Part shown: positions 25,901 through 33,290 of the stretch, in pieces | Layout: each line of letters starts with the position of its first letter | Position numbering within the stretch: the stretch's first letter is position 1 | Assembly: GCF_051132615.1 (NCBI RefSeq) | Contig: NZ_CP152375.1 | Location: 1,736,001 to 1,800,000, forward strand | DNA length: 64,000 nt | Source of the DNA: G051132615 sp051132615 | GTDB lineage: Bacteria > Pseudomonadota > Gammaproteobacteria > Burkholderiales > Neisseriaceae | Direction: 5' to 3' | Program-made: the position numbers and the translations under genes | The notes under the pieces: model-generated | What the model saw: only the letters and a program-made list of their open reading frames with translations | Told to the model about the DNA's origin: nothing | Databases searched by the model: none

Positions 25901-27325
25901 ATGGGGGTCACTAATAACACCACCAATATTACTAATATTATGAATCAAATCACAGATATTGGTAATGGTACAACTGGCCCTGTACGTTGGGATGGTCAAA
26001 CGAATGGTACGATTACTGTGGGTTCAGATTGGGAGGGAGCAACAGTGTCATTTGCCAGTATGTCTGGTAACAGTCGTACTTTAACCAATATTAGTGCAGG
26101 TATTAATGATTCGGATGCCACCAATGCAGCTCAGCTAAAAGCATTATTAGCCAGTTTAGGAGGTGGGGCAAATCTTGACGCTTCAGGTAATATCGTGGGG
26201 TCTATGTACAATATTCAAGGTGGTAGTAAAAACTTGAGTGACTCCTTAAGTGCTTTGGATCAATCTGTTAATACCTTAAAACAACAAACTACAGCAGCTG
26301 GTAATGCTGTTATGTATGACACTAATAACCCAAATAAAGTCACCTTGGGTAATGCTAGCTCAACTGGCCCAGTGACAATTACAAATGTGGCAAATGGTAA
26401 TGTGGCTATTGGCAGTACGGATGCTGTAAATGGTGGGCAATTAGCTTCAGTGCAAAATCAAGTGGATCAAAACACAAATGATATTGCTGACCTTAATAAT
26501 GCCATTAATAATATTTCTAATGGTGCGGGTCTGGTTCAACAGGATTCAACTACCAATGAGATTACAGTGGGTAAAGATACAGGTGGCACAAGTGTGAATA
26601 TAGCTGGTACAGAAGGTGACCGTGTTTTAAGTGGTATTAAAAATGGTGTGGCAGATAATGATGCAGCAACTGTAGGACAAGTAAAGGCGGCAACGGCTAT
26701 TTCAAGTAATAACACCAGTCGGTATGGTTTACCCAGATCCAGTGGACGAGATTCTTTAGCAGTAGGCAATGGTGCTTCTGCTGATGGAGATGAATCAATT
26801 GCATTGGGTGAAAATACTTCTGCTACAGGTAGCCGATCCGTGGCATTAGGTTCTGGTTCCAGAGCTTCAGGAAATAACTCAGTTGCTTTGGGTGATGATT
26901 CTATTGCTTTACGAGATAATGCCGTTTCTGTGGGCTCAGAAGGTGCTGAGCGTCAAATTACCAATGTCGCTGCTGGTACTGCTGGTACGGATGCTGTAAA
27001 CGTTAACCAGTTAAATGAAGGCTTAACCAGAATCAATACCATTAATAATGAGCGCTTTAATCACTTAGATCGTCGTATTGATGATTTGGATGATAAATTA
27101 AGTGGAGGGGTTGCTGCTGCGATGGCGATGTCAGGTATCCCTCAAGCTTATTTACCAGGAGCCAGTATGGCTGGTGCCTCTATGTCGTCCTATCGAGGGG
27201 AGTCTGCTATTGCTGTTGGTGTCTCCACCATTTTGCCGAATGGTAAATGGGTATTGAAGCTAACAGGTTCTGGTAATACACAAAGCGAGTTTGGTGTGTC
27301 TGCTGGTGTGGGTTATCAATGGTAA
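19985..27325 (+). CDS. Giant trimeric autotransporter adhesin (YadA-like)
   Basis: A 2446-residue type Vc secreted surface protein expected to trimerise and bind host or abiotic surfaces. It begins with an extended signal peptide region (MNKIYRLVWNTVLNAWV) and signal cleavage near AHA-ET (residue 48). The passenger holds ten 21-residue coiled-coil repeats (residues about 148-357), then many modules with a GGGASIDANGTFTAPSYTV segment, a neck-like ITGSQLNDTNEL segment and IxxNTxx heptads. Near residues 2255-2320 are YadA-head repeats (ESIALGENTSATG, SVALGSGSRASG), then the neck TDAVNVNQL. The last ~76 residues form the membrane anchor, ending in aromatic W. The IxxNTxx heptads are known to place Asn at core d positions and hold anions. 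The gene stands alone behind AT-rich DNA and is followed by a terminator. Confidence 0.95.
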   Translation: MNKIYRLVWNTVLNAWVAVSELTKAKGKKASKITGAIALSSLAVMAHAETQVTNTVTETTPTNTTNTQTNSLIQPKSLITINLSGDALLANVLGGGAATGLLGNFTLPDYIIQGVSVNNIGSALTAVDTKLTSTSSALGSLTTLVNTNVSSVGTLTTNLTNLTSKVDTNVGAIAGINTNLGSLTSLVNTNVGAVADINTNLGSLTNLVNTNVGAVANINTNLGSLTSLVNTNVGAVADINTNLGSLTNLVNANVGAVADINTNLGSLGNLVDANVDAVADLNLNLGSLSNLVDTNVAAVADLNLNLGSLSNLVDANVSALADLDVNVGSLTNLLNTNIGAVANLGVDLGILRADLDLNINALDSTETNLAQVAEAFGAGANIDVNGVFTKPNYQIQNGSFNNVGDALTALDTSITANTNTLTKNTQDIDGIANSLGAGAHVDVNGTFTAPQYMIQNGSYNNVGDALTKLDTTLTTTTQATNQNTSTLATHTSNLTSLASAFGAGAQIDANGTFTAPRYVLQGGTYNNVGDAFNWLDSYVTTNNSDINNIYNQLSQLNPGGGGTSLVLQDGAGNITVGATTNGTNVSITGTDGVRSLAGLKDGSIASGSTEAVTGNQLNNTNELVAQNTSNIGQLANSLGGGASVDANGTFTAPSYTVQGSTVATVGDALTALDSSVTTNKTDITNLTNIINSGSVGLVQQDATSLDITVASATGGTNVSFAGTDGVRTLTGIKDGSVVAGSTEAITGSQLNTTNELVAQNTNTIVEVANSLGGGANVDANGAFTAPSYTVQGSTVNTVGDALTALDGSVTTNTTNIAQNTTDITNIINNLNTGAIGLVKQDPNSKAIRIAADVDGDTVTVEGTAGVRTLSGLKDAVLSSGSTEAVTGRQLDETNQIVSQNTTNITNLTNNITNGAIGLVTQDANSRAIRIASELDGDTVTVEGTAGVRTLSGLKDGSIAAGSTEAITGSQLNDTNELVVQNTADITTNTTNISSIANSLGGGASIDANGTFTAPSYTVQGSSVTTVGDALTALDGSVTTNSTNIAQNTTDITNLTNIINSGSVGLVQQDATSLDITVASSTGGSNVSFAGTDGVRTLTGIKDGSVAAGSTEAITGSQLNDTNELVAQNTADITINTTNIGSVANSLGGGASVDANGTFTAPSYTVQGSSVSTVGDALTALDSSVTTNTTDITNLTNIINSGSVGLVQQDATSLDITVASATGGTNVSFAGTDGVRTLTGIKDGSVAAGSTEAITGSQLNDTNELVAQNTANITTNTAAITQNTADIATNTTNISSIANSLGGGASIDANGTFTAPSYTVQGSSVSTVGDALTALDSSVTTNTTDITNLTNIINSGSVGLVQQDATSLDITVASATGGTNVSFAGTDGVRTLTGIKDGSVAAGSTDAITGGQLNDTNELVAQNTANITTNTAAITQNTADIATNTTNISSIANSLGGGASIDANGTFTAPSYTVQGSSVTTVGDALTALDGSVTTNTTNINQNTTDITNLTNIINSGSVGLVQQDATSLDITVASATGGTNVSFAGTDGVRTLTGIKDGSVAAGSTDAITGGQLNDTNELVAQNTANITTNTAAITQNTTDIATNTTNIATNTTNISSVANSLGGGASIDANGTFTAPSYTVQGSSVTTVGDALTVLDSSVTTNSTDITNLTNIINSGSVGLVQQDATSLDITVASATGGSNVSFAGTDGVRTLTGIKDGSVAAGSTEAITGSQLNDTNELVAQNTANITTNTTAITQNTTDIATNTTNIATNTTNISSIANSLGGGASIDANGTFTAPSYTVQGSSVSTVGDALTALDSSVTTNSTDITNLTNIINSGSVGLVQQDATSLDITVASATGGTNVSFAGTDGVRTLTGIKDGSVVAGSTDAITGGQLNDTNELVAQNTANITTNTAAITQNTTDIATNTTNISSIANSLGGGASIDANGTFTAPSYTVQGSSVTTVGDALTVLDMGVTNNTTNITNIMNQITDIGNGTTGPVRWDGQTNGTITVGSDWEGATVSFASMSGNSRTLTNISAGINDSDATNAAQLKALLASLGGGANLDASGNIVGSMYNIQGGSKNLSDSLSALDQSVNTLKQQTTAAGNAVMYDTNNPNKVTLGNASSTGPVTITNVANGNVAIGSTDAVNGGQLASVQNQVDQNTNDIADLNNAINNISNGAGLVQQDSTTNEITVGKDTGGTSVNIAGTEGDRVLSGIKNGVADNDAATVGQVKAATAISSNNTSRYGLPRSSGRDSLAVGNGASADGDESIALGENTSATGSRSVALGSGSRASGNNSVALGDDSIALRDNAVSVGSEGAERQITNVAAGTAGTDAVNVNQLNEGLTRINTINNERFNHLDRRIDDLDDKLSGGVAAAMAMSGIPQAYLPGASMAGASMSSYRGESAIAVGVSTILPNGKWVLKLTGSGNTQSEFGVSAGVGYQW
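20426..21055 (+). repeat. Ten tandem 63-bp repeats (three heptads each)
   Basis: Inside the adhesin gene, the codon aat (or its equivalent) opens units at 20426, 20489, 20552, 20615, 20678, 20741, 20804, 20867, 20930 and 20993, exactly 63 bases apart. The middle copies encode NVGAVADINTNLGSLTNLVNT with little change; the first and last are more diverged. Twenty-one residues are three heptads, with V, I, L, L, V and N at the a/d positions. Confidence 0.92.
21890..26149 (+). repeat. Large adhesin modules whose period is mostly a multiple of 21 bp
   Basis: Copies of the module opening NSLGGGA start at 21890, 22289, 22973, 23414, 23876, 24338, 24842, 25325 and 25787. The successive spacings are 399, 684, 441, 462, 462, 504, 483 and 462 bases. 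All but the 684 are exact multiples of 21 (19, 21, 22, 22, 24, 23 and 22 heptads). The differences come from added or lost IxxNTxx heptads between the neck-like and GGGA segments. Several modules are nearly identical at the DNA level, so recent duplication or conversion is likely. Confidence 0.9.
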
Positions 27326-27342
27326 AAACATCATAATGTTCC

Positions 27343-27378
27343 AAAAAGGCGGTATGATAAAAGTGCCGCCTTTTTATT
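27343..27378 (+). terminator. Intrinsic terminator after the adhesin gene
   Basis: A 10-bp perfect stem AAAAAGGCGG/CCGCCTTTTT (27343-27352 with 27366-27375) is followed by TTTTTATTTT, 18 bases after the adhesin stop. Confidence 0.88.
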
Positions 27379-27519
27379 TTTATTGTCTTTGGTTTCATCA
27401 TGAATGATGACCGTAAATAATATTCTAAAAAATGGTATTTTATAAGTATGACATATAAACAATTAGTCAAAATTATAGTAAAATAAGCTAAAAAAGAATA
27501 TTTTAACAAAGGCGATATT

Positions 27520-28569
27520 ATGGAAAATAGAGACAAAAACGATACTGTATTAACACTTCCTCATTTAAAGGAAAAAGCATTGCCCATTACGGTCGAACAG
27601 AAGAAGAAACCTACTGTTCGGACAAAAACAATTAAAGCTACACCTAAACAAACGGTAGAGCAGAAAAATAATGGGAAGATTACCCCTTCTGTTCTGATTA
27701 AAACCAAAACCAATCCCTTAAAGAAAATAATTGATTCTCAAACCATGCAAGAGCTTGACGACAGCGCTGCATTGCCTGCCTCTTATCCATATAGAAAACG
27801 GATGAAAAGAGCAGACTATGAAAAAGAAAAAGCCGCATTGCAAATTGAACTGTTAAAGGTACAAAATTGGGTCAAGGAAAGTGGTCAAAAAATAGTCTGT
27901 TTATTTGAAGGCCGCGATGCCGCTGGAAAAGGGGGAACCATTAAGCGCTTTATGGAGCACTTAAATCCACGTAGTGCCAGTGTGGTGGCATTGGAAAAAC
28001 CCACTGAAAAAGAGCAGGGGCAATGGTATTTTCAGCGTTATATTGGGCATTTGCCTACTAAGGGTGAAATGATTTTTTTTGACCGTTCTTGGTATAACCG
28101 AGCAGGGGTAGAAAAAGTGATGGGTTTTTGTACGCCACATGATTATTTACAATTTATGCGCCAAGCACCAGAACTTGAACGTATGCTTGTTGGTAGTGGT
28201 ATTCGTTTATTTAAATTTTGGTTTTCTGTCAGCCGAGCCGAGCAATTGCGTCGATTTATTTCAAGACGAGACGACCCATTGAAACATTGGAAGTTGTCCC
28301 CTATTGATATTGAATCTTTAGATAGATGGGATGATTATACTGAAGCGAAAAATACCATGTTTTTTCATACGCATACTGGAGATGCGCCATGGGTGATTAT
28401 TAAGTCAGATGATAAAAAACGGGCACGTTTAAATTGTATTCGTCATTTTTTACATGTGTTACCTTACCCTGATAAAGATACAAACATTGCTTGTGCACCA
28501 GATGAAAAAATTATTTTGTCTCCTGATATGGATGCATTAAAAAGAGAATATAATCTTAGTGAAGAGTAA
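27520..28569 (+). CDS. ppk2: Polyphosphate kinase 2
   Basis: Makes or uses inorganic polyphosphate to (de)phosphorylate nucleotides. The core from about residue 90 shows Walker A GRDAAGKGGT (131-140), FFDRSWYNRAG as the Walker B-type segment, and the lid ISRRDDPLKHWKLSPID, as in class I PPK2 enzymes acting mainly on nucleoside diphosphates. An unusual Lys/Thr-rich, low-complexity N-terminal extension of about 85 residues precedes the core (KKKPTVRTKTIKATPKQ). It is probably disordered and could bind polyphosphate or nucleic acid; that is inference. The start at 27520 follows AAAGGCG. It lies alone between the adhesin and a small lipoprotein. Confidence 0.93.
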   Translation: MENRDKNDTVLTLPHLKEKALPITVEQKKKPTVRTKTIKATPKQTVEQKNNGKITPSVLIKTKTNPLKKIIDSQTMQELDDSAALPASYPYRKRMKRADYEKEKAALQIELLKVQNWVKESGQKIVCLFEGRDAAGKGGTIKRFMEHLNPRSASVVALEKPTEKEQGQWYFQRYIGHLPTKGEMIFFDRSWYNRAGVEKVMGFCTPHDYLQFMRQAPELERMLVGSGIRLFKFWFSVSRAEQLRRFISRRDDPLKHWKLSPIDIESLDRWDDYTEAKNTMFFHTHTGDAPWVIIKSDDKKRARLNCIRHFLHVLPYPDKDTNIACAPDEKIILSPDMDALKREYNLSEE

Positions 28570-28639
28570 ATCAGTAACAACAAACAAATCAGTTATTGTT
28601 TGAGTCAATATCCATTGCTTATAAGAAAAGAGATTCATC

Positions 28640-29134
28640 ATGAGTAAAATGTGTACCCAAAAGTGGCTGGTTTGTTTGAGTTTAAGCAGTATCCTATTTC
28701 TTGGTGCTTGCCAAAAAGAAGAAGAGTCTACCCATCAGCCTTTAGATGAAGCGTTAGAGCAATTAAAGGATAGTGGTGATATTATTAAAATGGCTCATGC
28801 AAATGATTTAATAGGGGCAGATCAAAATAAAAATGGCATCAGAGATGATGTTGATCAATACATTGCTCATCTTGATATCAGCAAACCACAACAACAGGCG
28901 GTGAAGCAATCAGCCAGAGCGCTCGGGGCGATTTTAAAAGAAGACTTAAATAATCAGCAAACAATTCATCGAATCAAACAGGAATTAAGTCAAGCAACAC
29001 AGAATATGTCTGTTGAATTTATGCAAACAACAGTGGCGCAACAAGTGTTTTCTTCACTTGAACAGCAAGTGCTCAATACCCCGAAAAGACAAGAAAAATA
29101 TCAACAATATAAAAATTTGAGTGCGAAAAAATAA
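28640..29134 (+). CDS. Small lipoprotein with an EF-hand-like calcium motif
   Basis: A 164-residue predicted lipoprotein: the signal peptide ends in lipobox LGAC with Cys24. Residues 61-72 read DQNKNGIRDDVD, the Dx[DN]x[DN]G spacing of EF-hand or dockerin/thrombospondin type 3 calcium loops. The rest is helical and Gln-rich with no recognised family. The start has AAAAGAG upstream. Function unknown; it follows ppk2 by 70 bases on the same strand. The +2 residue is Gln, compatible with outer-membrane sorting by Lol. Confidence 0.75.
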   Translation: MSKMCTQKWLVCLSLSSILFLGACQKEEESTHQPLDEALEQLKDSGDIIKMAHANDLIGADQNKNGIRDDVDQYIAHLDISKPQQQAVKQSARALGAILKEDLNNQQTIHRIKQELSQATQNMSVEFMQTTVAQQVFSSLEQQVLNTPKRQEKYQQYKNLSAKK

Positions 29135-29162
29135 TTCAATAATCCTGACACAACAAGAAATA

Positions 29163-30071
29163 CTATGGCTGGTTTTGATATTTTTGGCAAAATTCAAAAA
29201 AATATTTTAAGTTTTGAGACAATAATTTTTTATGATGTACAATTAAAAAAAAGCGTCTACTAAAACGAGGTAATGTGGTAGACAGCTCAACCAAAGATTT
29301 ATTTTGAAGCATGTCCATAACCACAAAGCGTGATAATAAACTGATGCCCACACCAGTGGCGACACTGCGTTTCATTAAACCAAAGCTACCCATTTCATTA
29401 ATGTATTGCAAACGGTTTAAATGAGGTAAAAGTAAACGCTCGGTTTCATCTCTAATACCAGATTCTGCTTCTCGCATAATCCATCGTGCCTGACTTAATT
29501 GCTCAATGCTCACTTGTTTGAGTTGAGCTAATGGATGTTTAGGAGAGGCAACAATAATCATTTCATCTTCTAACCAAGGTGTACTGATTAAATCACTATG
29601 ATGGCAGGGCTCTTCAATTAAACCAAAATCAACTTCATATTGGGCAACAAGTTTCATAATATTGCGACTATTGCGGATTTTGACTTCAATATTTTGTTCT
29701 GGTCTTTCTTGATAGAAATCTGACAAAATATTGGGCAATAAATGGCTGCCAATCACACTGCTTGAACCAATACAAATACGTGTATTAAATTGCCCCGTAC
29801 GAACCATTTCCTTAAATTGATTTTCAATTTGCGCTGCGCTGTCTAAAACATGTTGTGCTAAAGGCATTAAATGCCGACCTTTATCATTTAAAACCAGTTT
29901 TTTACCTGCCCTGTCAAATAATACTGTTTCTAAATTATTTTCTAATTCTTTTAATGCCGCGCTGATGGCCGATTGAGACAAAGCAATAGATTCACCCGCC
30001 CCAGTTGTTGTCCCTGTTTTGGCTATTTCATAAAATATATGTAATTGTTTTAGCGTAATTTTTGTTTTCAT
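29163..30071 (-). CDS. LysR-family transcriptional regulator
   Basis: A 302-residue regulator with the N-terminal winged helix-turn-helix (residues about 4-62: LKQLHIFYEIAKTGTTTGAG ... SQSAISAALKELE) and a C-terminal periplasmic-binding-protein-like effector domain (from about 95, CIGSSSVIGSHLLP). It is divergent from cydP-cydABX with a 139-base shared intergenic region, so cyd regulation is a reasonable hypothesis; no specific T-N11-A site is asserted. It resembles the YeiE/CysB-like end of the family only loosely. The effector is unknown. Confidence 0.88.
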   Translation of the reverse strand: MKTKITLKQLHIFYEIAKTGTTTGAGESIALSQSAISAALKELENNLETVLFDRAGKKLVLNDKGRHLMPLAQHVLDSAAQIENQFKEMVRTGQFNTRICIGSSSVIGSHLLPNILSDFYQERPEQNIEVKIRNSRNIMKLVAQYEVDFGLIEEPCHHSDLISTPWLEDEMIIVASPKHPLAQLKQVSIEQLSQARWIMREAESGIRDETERLLLPHLNRLQYINEMGSFGLMKRSVATGVGISLLSRFVVMDMLQNKSLVELSTTLPRFSRRFFLIVHHKKLLSQNLKYFFEFCQKYQNQP

Positions 30072-30210
30072 ATCTATTTTTTCGATAAGTTATACAAGAA
30101 TAATCAATTTTACTTGTTATTGGTTCTATTGTAACTTAAAGGAATAAAAAAAGAACCATGCTAAAAATAGTTCAATATCAATACAGACAAAAAGAGAAAA
30201 AGGAATCCAG

Positions 30211-30393
30211 ATGAATCTGGTCAAACAATATCGTACAGAAATTATTGTGACCTTAATTGTCAAAATAATCATCTTAACCATACTCTGGAGCTTGTTTTTT
30301 CGACATAAACAACCAGTAGATCCTGAAAAAATGGATCAACATCTACTTGGTCATCAACATTACTCATTATATTACGGAGAAACACACTCATGA
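30211..30393 (+). CDS. cydP: CydP-type small protein of cytochrome bd operon
   Basis: A 60-residue protein with one strong membrane span (about residues 11-29, IVTLIVKIIILTILWSLFF) and a polar C-terminal tail. The position immediately before cydA, overlapping it by four bases (ATGA), and the span-plus-tail layout match the putative small oxidase subunit CydP annotated in proteobacterial cyd operons. AAAAGGA precedes the ATG. Its biochemical role in bd oxidase assembly or stability is not established. Confidence 0.78.
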   Translation: MNLVKQYRTEIIVTLIVKIIILTILWSLFFRHKQPVDPEKMDQHLLGHQHYSLYYGETHS

Positions 30394-31958
30394 CAGAAGC
30401 TTTAGTTGATGTGTCACGGCTGCAATTTGCCGTGACCGCGTTATACCATTTTTTATTTGTGCCACTGACTTTGGGGTTGGCATGGATACTGGTGATTATG
30501 GAAGCCGTTTATGTGATTACGGGAAAACAGATTTATCAGGATATGGTGAAATTTTGGGGAAAGCTTTTTGGTATTAATTTTGCCTTAGGTGTGACAACTG
30601 GTATTACCCTAGAGTTTCAGTTTGGTACCAATTGGGCATATTATTCCCATTATATGGGCGATATCTTTGGTGCACCTTTAGCCATTGAAGGCTTAATGGC
30701 TTTTTTCCTTGAATCTACCTTTGTCGGTTTATTCTTTTTTGGTTGGCAAAAATTATCAAAATTAAAACATTTTATGGTCACCATTTTGATGGCTATTGGT
30801 TCCAATTTGTCTGCTTTATGGATTTTAGTTGCCAATGGTTGGATGCAAGATCCAGTAGGGTCATATTTTAATTATGAAACCATGCGTATGGAACTATTAA
30901 GTTTCAGTGATATATTTTTCAACCCTACCGCGCAGGCAAAATTTGTGCATACCATCAGTGCCGGTTATGTAACCGCCTCTTGTTTTGTTTTGGGTTTATC
31001 TGCTTTTTATCTGCTACGAAAACGTGATGTGGCTTTTGCCCGTTGTTCCTTTAGAGTGGCGGCAGCATTTGGTTTTGCTTCGGCTTTATCTGTCATTGTC
31101 TTAGGTGATGAATCTGGTTATACCGTCACAGAGTCACAACAATCAAAATTAGCAGCTATTGAGGCCATATGGGAAACAGAACCTGCACCTGCTTCTTTTA
31201 CACTGATTGCATGGCCTGATCAAGAAAAACGAATGAATCACTATGCAATTGAAATTCCATATGTGGGGGGCTTGATGACCACAAGAAGTGCCACAAAAGA
31301 AGTGCCTGGCATTAAAGAAATTTTAGAAAAAAACAAACAAAGAGTCATGAATGGGCAAAGAGCGGTTTTGGCATTGGAAGCTTTACGTAAAGATCCAAAA
31401 AATCCACAATTAATTGCGGCTTTTCGTGAATATGAAACCGATTTAGGGTTTGGCTTACTGTTAAAAAAATACACTGATGATTTCAGTCAGGTGACACCAC
31501 AAATGATTGAGCAGGCAACAAACAGTACTGTACCAAAAGTTGCGCCACTTTTTTTCAGTTTCAGAATCATGGTTGGTTTAGGTTTTAGCTTTTTAGTCTT
31601 GTTTACCTTGGCCTTATATTATTCACTAAAGAATAATTTTGAACAAAAACGTTGGTTTTTACGTTGGGCATTATGGTGGATACCTATGCCATGGATTGCA
31701 GCTGAGTTGGGGTGGTTTGTTGCCGAATATGGGCGCCAACCTTGGACGGTTTATGGTGTGTTACCTACTCACTTATCGGTTTCATCCTTGTCTGCCAGTA
31801 TGGTATGGATGTCTTTAATAGGTTTTATTGCTTTTTATACTGGTTTACTGATTGTTGAAATGTATTTGATGATCAAATATGCCAGATTGGGACCGTCCAG
31901 TTTGGGCACAGGTCGTTATCATTTAGAGCAAAATGAACAAAAAGCAGGAGAACACTAA
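30390..31958 (+). CDS. cydA: Cytochrome bd ubiquinol oxidase subunit I
   Basis: Quinol-oxidising, heme-bearing subunit of the high-affinity terminal oxidase in the inner membrane. The 522 residues match the long-Q-loop form. Visible landmarks are RLQFAVTALYHFLFVPLTLG (heme b595 His), the FVHTISAGYV segment (heme b558 His), a long hydrophilic Q-loop rich in charged residues (about 250-380), and the GRQPWTVYGVLPT signature. It is translationally coupled at both ends: ATGA overlap with cydP and TAATG overlap with cydB. Confidence 0.97.
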   Translation: MTEALVDVSRLQFAVTALYHFLFVPLTLGLAWILVIMEAVYVITGKQIYQDMVKFWGKLFGINFALGVTTGITLEFQFGTNWAYYSHYMGDIFGAPLAIEGLMAFFLESTFVGLFFFGWQKLSKLKHFMVTILMAIGSNLSALWILVANGWMQDPVGSYFNYETMRMELLSFSDIFFNPTAQAKFVHTISAGYVTASCFVLGLSAFYLLRKRDVAFARCSFRVAAAFGFASALSVIVLGDESGYTVTESQQSKLAAIEAIWETEPAPASFTLIAWPDQEKRMNHYAIEIPYVGGLMTTRSATKEVPGIKEILEKNKQRVMNGQRAVLALEALRKDPKNPQLIAAFREYETDLGFGLLLKKYTDDFSQVTPQMIEQATNSTVPKVAPLFFSFRIMVGLGFSFLVLFTLALYYSLKNNFEQKRWFLRWALWWIPMPWIAAELGWFVAEYGRQPWTVYGVLPTHLSVSSLSASMVWMSLIGFIAFYTGLLIVEMYLMIKYARLGPSSLGTGRYHLEQNEQKAGEH

Positions 31959-33097
31959 TGGACTACGCAACACTAAAATTCATCTGGTGGCTATTGGTTG
32001 GTGTACTTTTAATTGGCTTTGCCATCATGGATGGACACGATATGGGGGTAGGCACATTACTGCCTTTCGTGGGTAAAACAGATACCGAACGTCGAGTGGT
32101 CATTAATACAATTGGTCCTCACTGGGAAGGCAATCAGGTTTGGTTTATTACTGGTGGTGGTGCTATTTTTGCTGCATGGCCATTGGTATATGCCGCAGCA
32201 TTTTCTGGTTTTTATTGGGCCATGATGGCTGTGCTTTGGGCATTATTCTTTCGCCCAGTAGGGTTTGATTATCGCAGTAAGTTAAAAAGCCCTGTCTGGC
32301 GCAGTTGGTGGGATCGTCTTTTATTTATAGGCAGTGCTGTTCCCCCCTTAATTTTTGGTGTGGCCTTTGGTAATTTATTACAAGGTGTGCCCTTTTATTA
32401 TGATGACACTTTGCGTTCTTTTTACACAGGTTCATTTTGGGCTTTGCTCAATCCCTTTGCTTTATTATGTGGTTTAGTCAGTACCGCAATGATTACTTTT
32501 CATGGTGCAAACTATTTAATGCTCCGAACAGAAGACATTATTTTTCAACGTGCCAAAAAAATGGCTGTCATTTTTGGTGTTTTAACCGTTGCTTTGTTTG
32601 CTTTAGCAGGAATCTGGCTTTATTTGGGTAATATTAGTGGGTTTGTTGTTGTCTCGGGGTTAGACCCTAATGCTGTTTCTAACCCCTTAGTCAAAACAGT
32701 AGCCATACAATCAGGAGCATGGTTTATTAATTACACTAAATACCCTTTTACAGTGGTTTTTCCTGTTTTAGGGTTAGTTGCGGCACTATTAGGTGTGGTT
32801 TTTGCCATTAAAGAAAAAGCAGGTTTGGCTGTTATTGCGTCTTCTTTAGCGATGGTCGGTATTATTGTGACCGCGGCAGCCGCCATGTTTCCTTTTGTTA
32901 TGCCGTCTTCCAGTCACCCTAATTCCAGTTTGACTGCATGGGATGGTACATCTTCATTATTTACTTTACAGGTCATGTTGGTGGCTTCGGTTATATTTGT
33001 TCCTTTAATTGTTTTTTATACTCGATGGGCCTATAAGGTTTTATGGGGTAAAGTCACGGAAGCGGATATTCGTGCCAATGATCATTCAGCTTATTAA
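31958..33097 (+). CDS. cydB: Cytochrome bd ubiquinol oxidase subunit II
   Basis: Second large membrane subunit of cytochrome bd. The 379 residues include the conserved IMDGHDMGVGTLLPF start region and NTIGPHWEGNQVWFITGGGAIFAAWP, which are diagnostic. About eight to nine membrane spans. One-base overlap with cydA and 12 bases before cydX, so part of one transcript. Confidence 0.97.
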   Translation: MDYATLKFIWWLLVGVLLIGFAIMDGHDMGVGTLLPFVGKTDTERRVVINTIGPHWEGNQVWFITGGGAIFAAWPLVYAAAFSGFYWAMMAVLWALFFRPVGFDYRSKLKSPVWRSWWDRLLFIGSAVPPLIFGVAFGNLLQGVPFYYDDTLRSFYTGSFWALLNPFALLCGLVSTAMITFHGANYLMLRTEDIIFQRAKKMAVIFGVLTVALFALAGIWLYLGNISGFVVVSGLDPNAVSNPLVKTVAIQSGAWFINYTKYPFTVVFPVLGLVAALLGVVFAIKEKAGLAVIASSLAMVGIIVTAAAAMFPFVMPSSSHPNSSLTAWDGTSSLFTLQVMLVASVIFVPLIVFYTRWAYKVLWGKVTEADIRANDHSAY

Positions 33098-33109
33098 AGG
33101 AGAGACATA

Positions 33110-33202
33110 ATGTGGTATTTTTCTTGGATGTTGGGATTACCTTTAGCAATATTACTGTCCATCCTGTGTACTTTAATAGGTGATCGGTTCGAAGATCGTT
33201 AA
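33110..33202 (+). CDS. cydX: Cytochrome bd small subunit CydX
   Basis: A 30-residue ORF reading MWYFSWMLGLPLAILLSILC and ending GDRFEDR. The MWYFxWxLG opening, a single membrane span and a short charged tail are characteristic of CydX/CbdX, which is needed for bd oxidase stability and activity. AAAGGAGAG lies ahead of the ATG, and the start is 12 bases after the cydB stop. It is short enough to be missed by automatic gene calling. Confidence 0.92.
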   Translation: MWYFSWMLGLPLAILLSILCTLIGDRFEDR

Positions 33203-33244
33203 AAACTTTAAGATAAAAACATTTTTTTTATAATTATATGTTTG

Positions 33245-33290
33245 AAATTCAACAATTATTTTATAAATTATTGTTGAATTTTTTGTTTTC
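33245..33290 (+). terminator. Intrinsic terminator of the cyd operon
   Basis: A perfect 12-bp stem (33245-33256 with 33270-33281) with a 13-base loop is followed by a T-rich tail. It is AT-rich, in keeping with the local base composition, and sits about 40 bases after cydX. Confidence 0.75.

Noticed and set aside
20426..26149. CRISPR-like periodic repeats
   Set aside because: The repeats are in frame, encode coiled coil and domains, and have no unique spacers of constant length.
27207..27536. 109-codon minus-strand ORF over the adhesin anchor and downstream gap
   Set aside because: It runs antisense through the conserved membrane anchor and the terminator and has no recognisable features.
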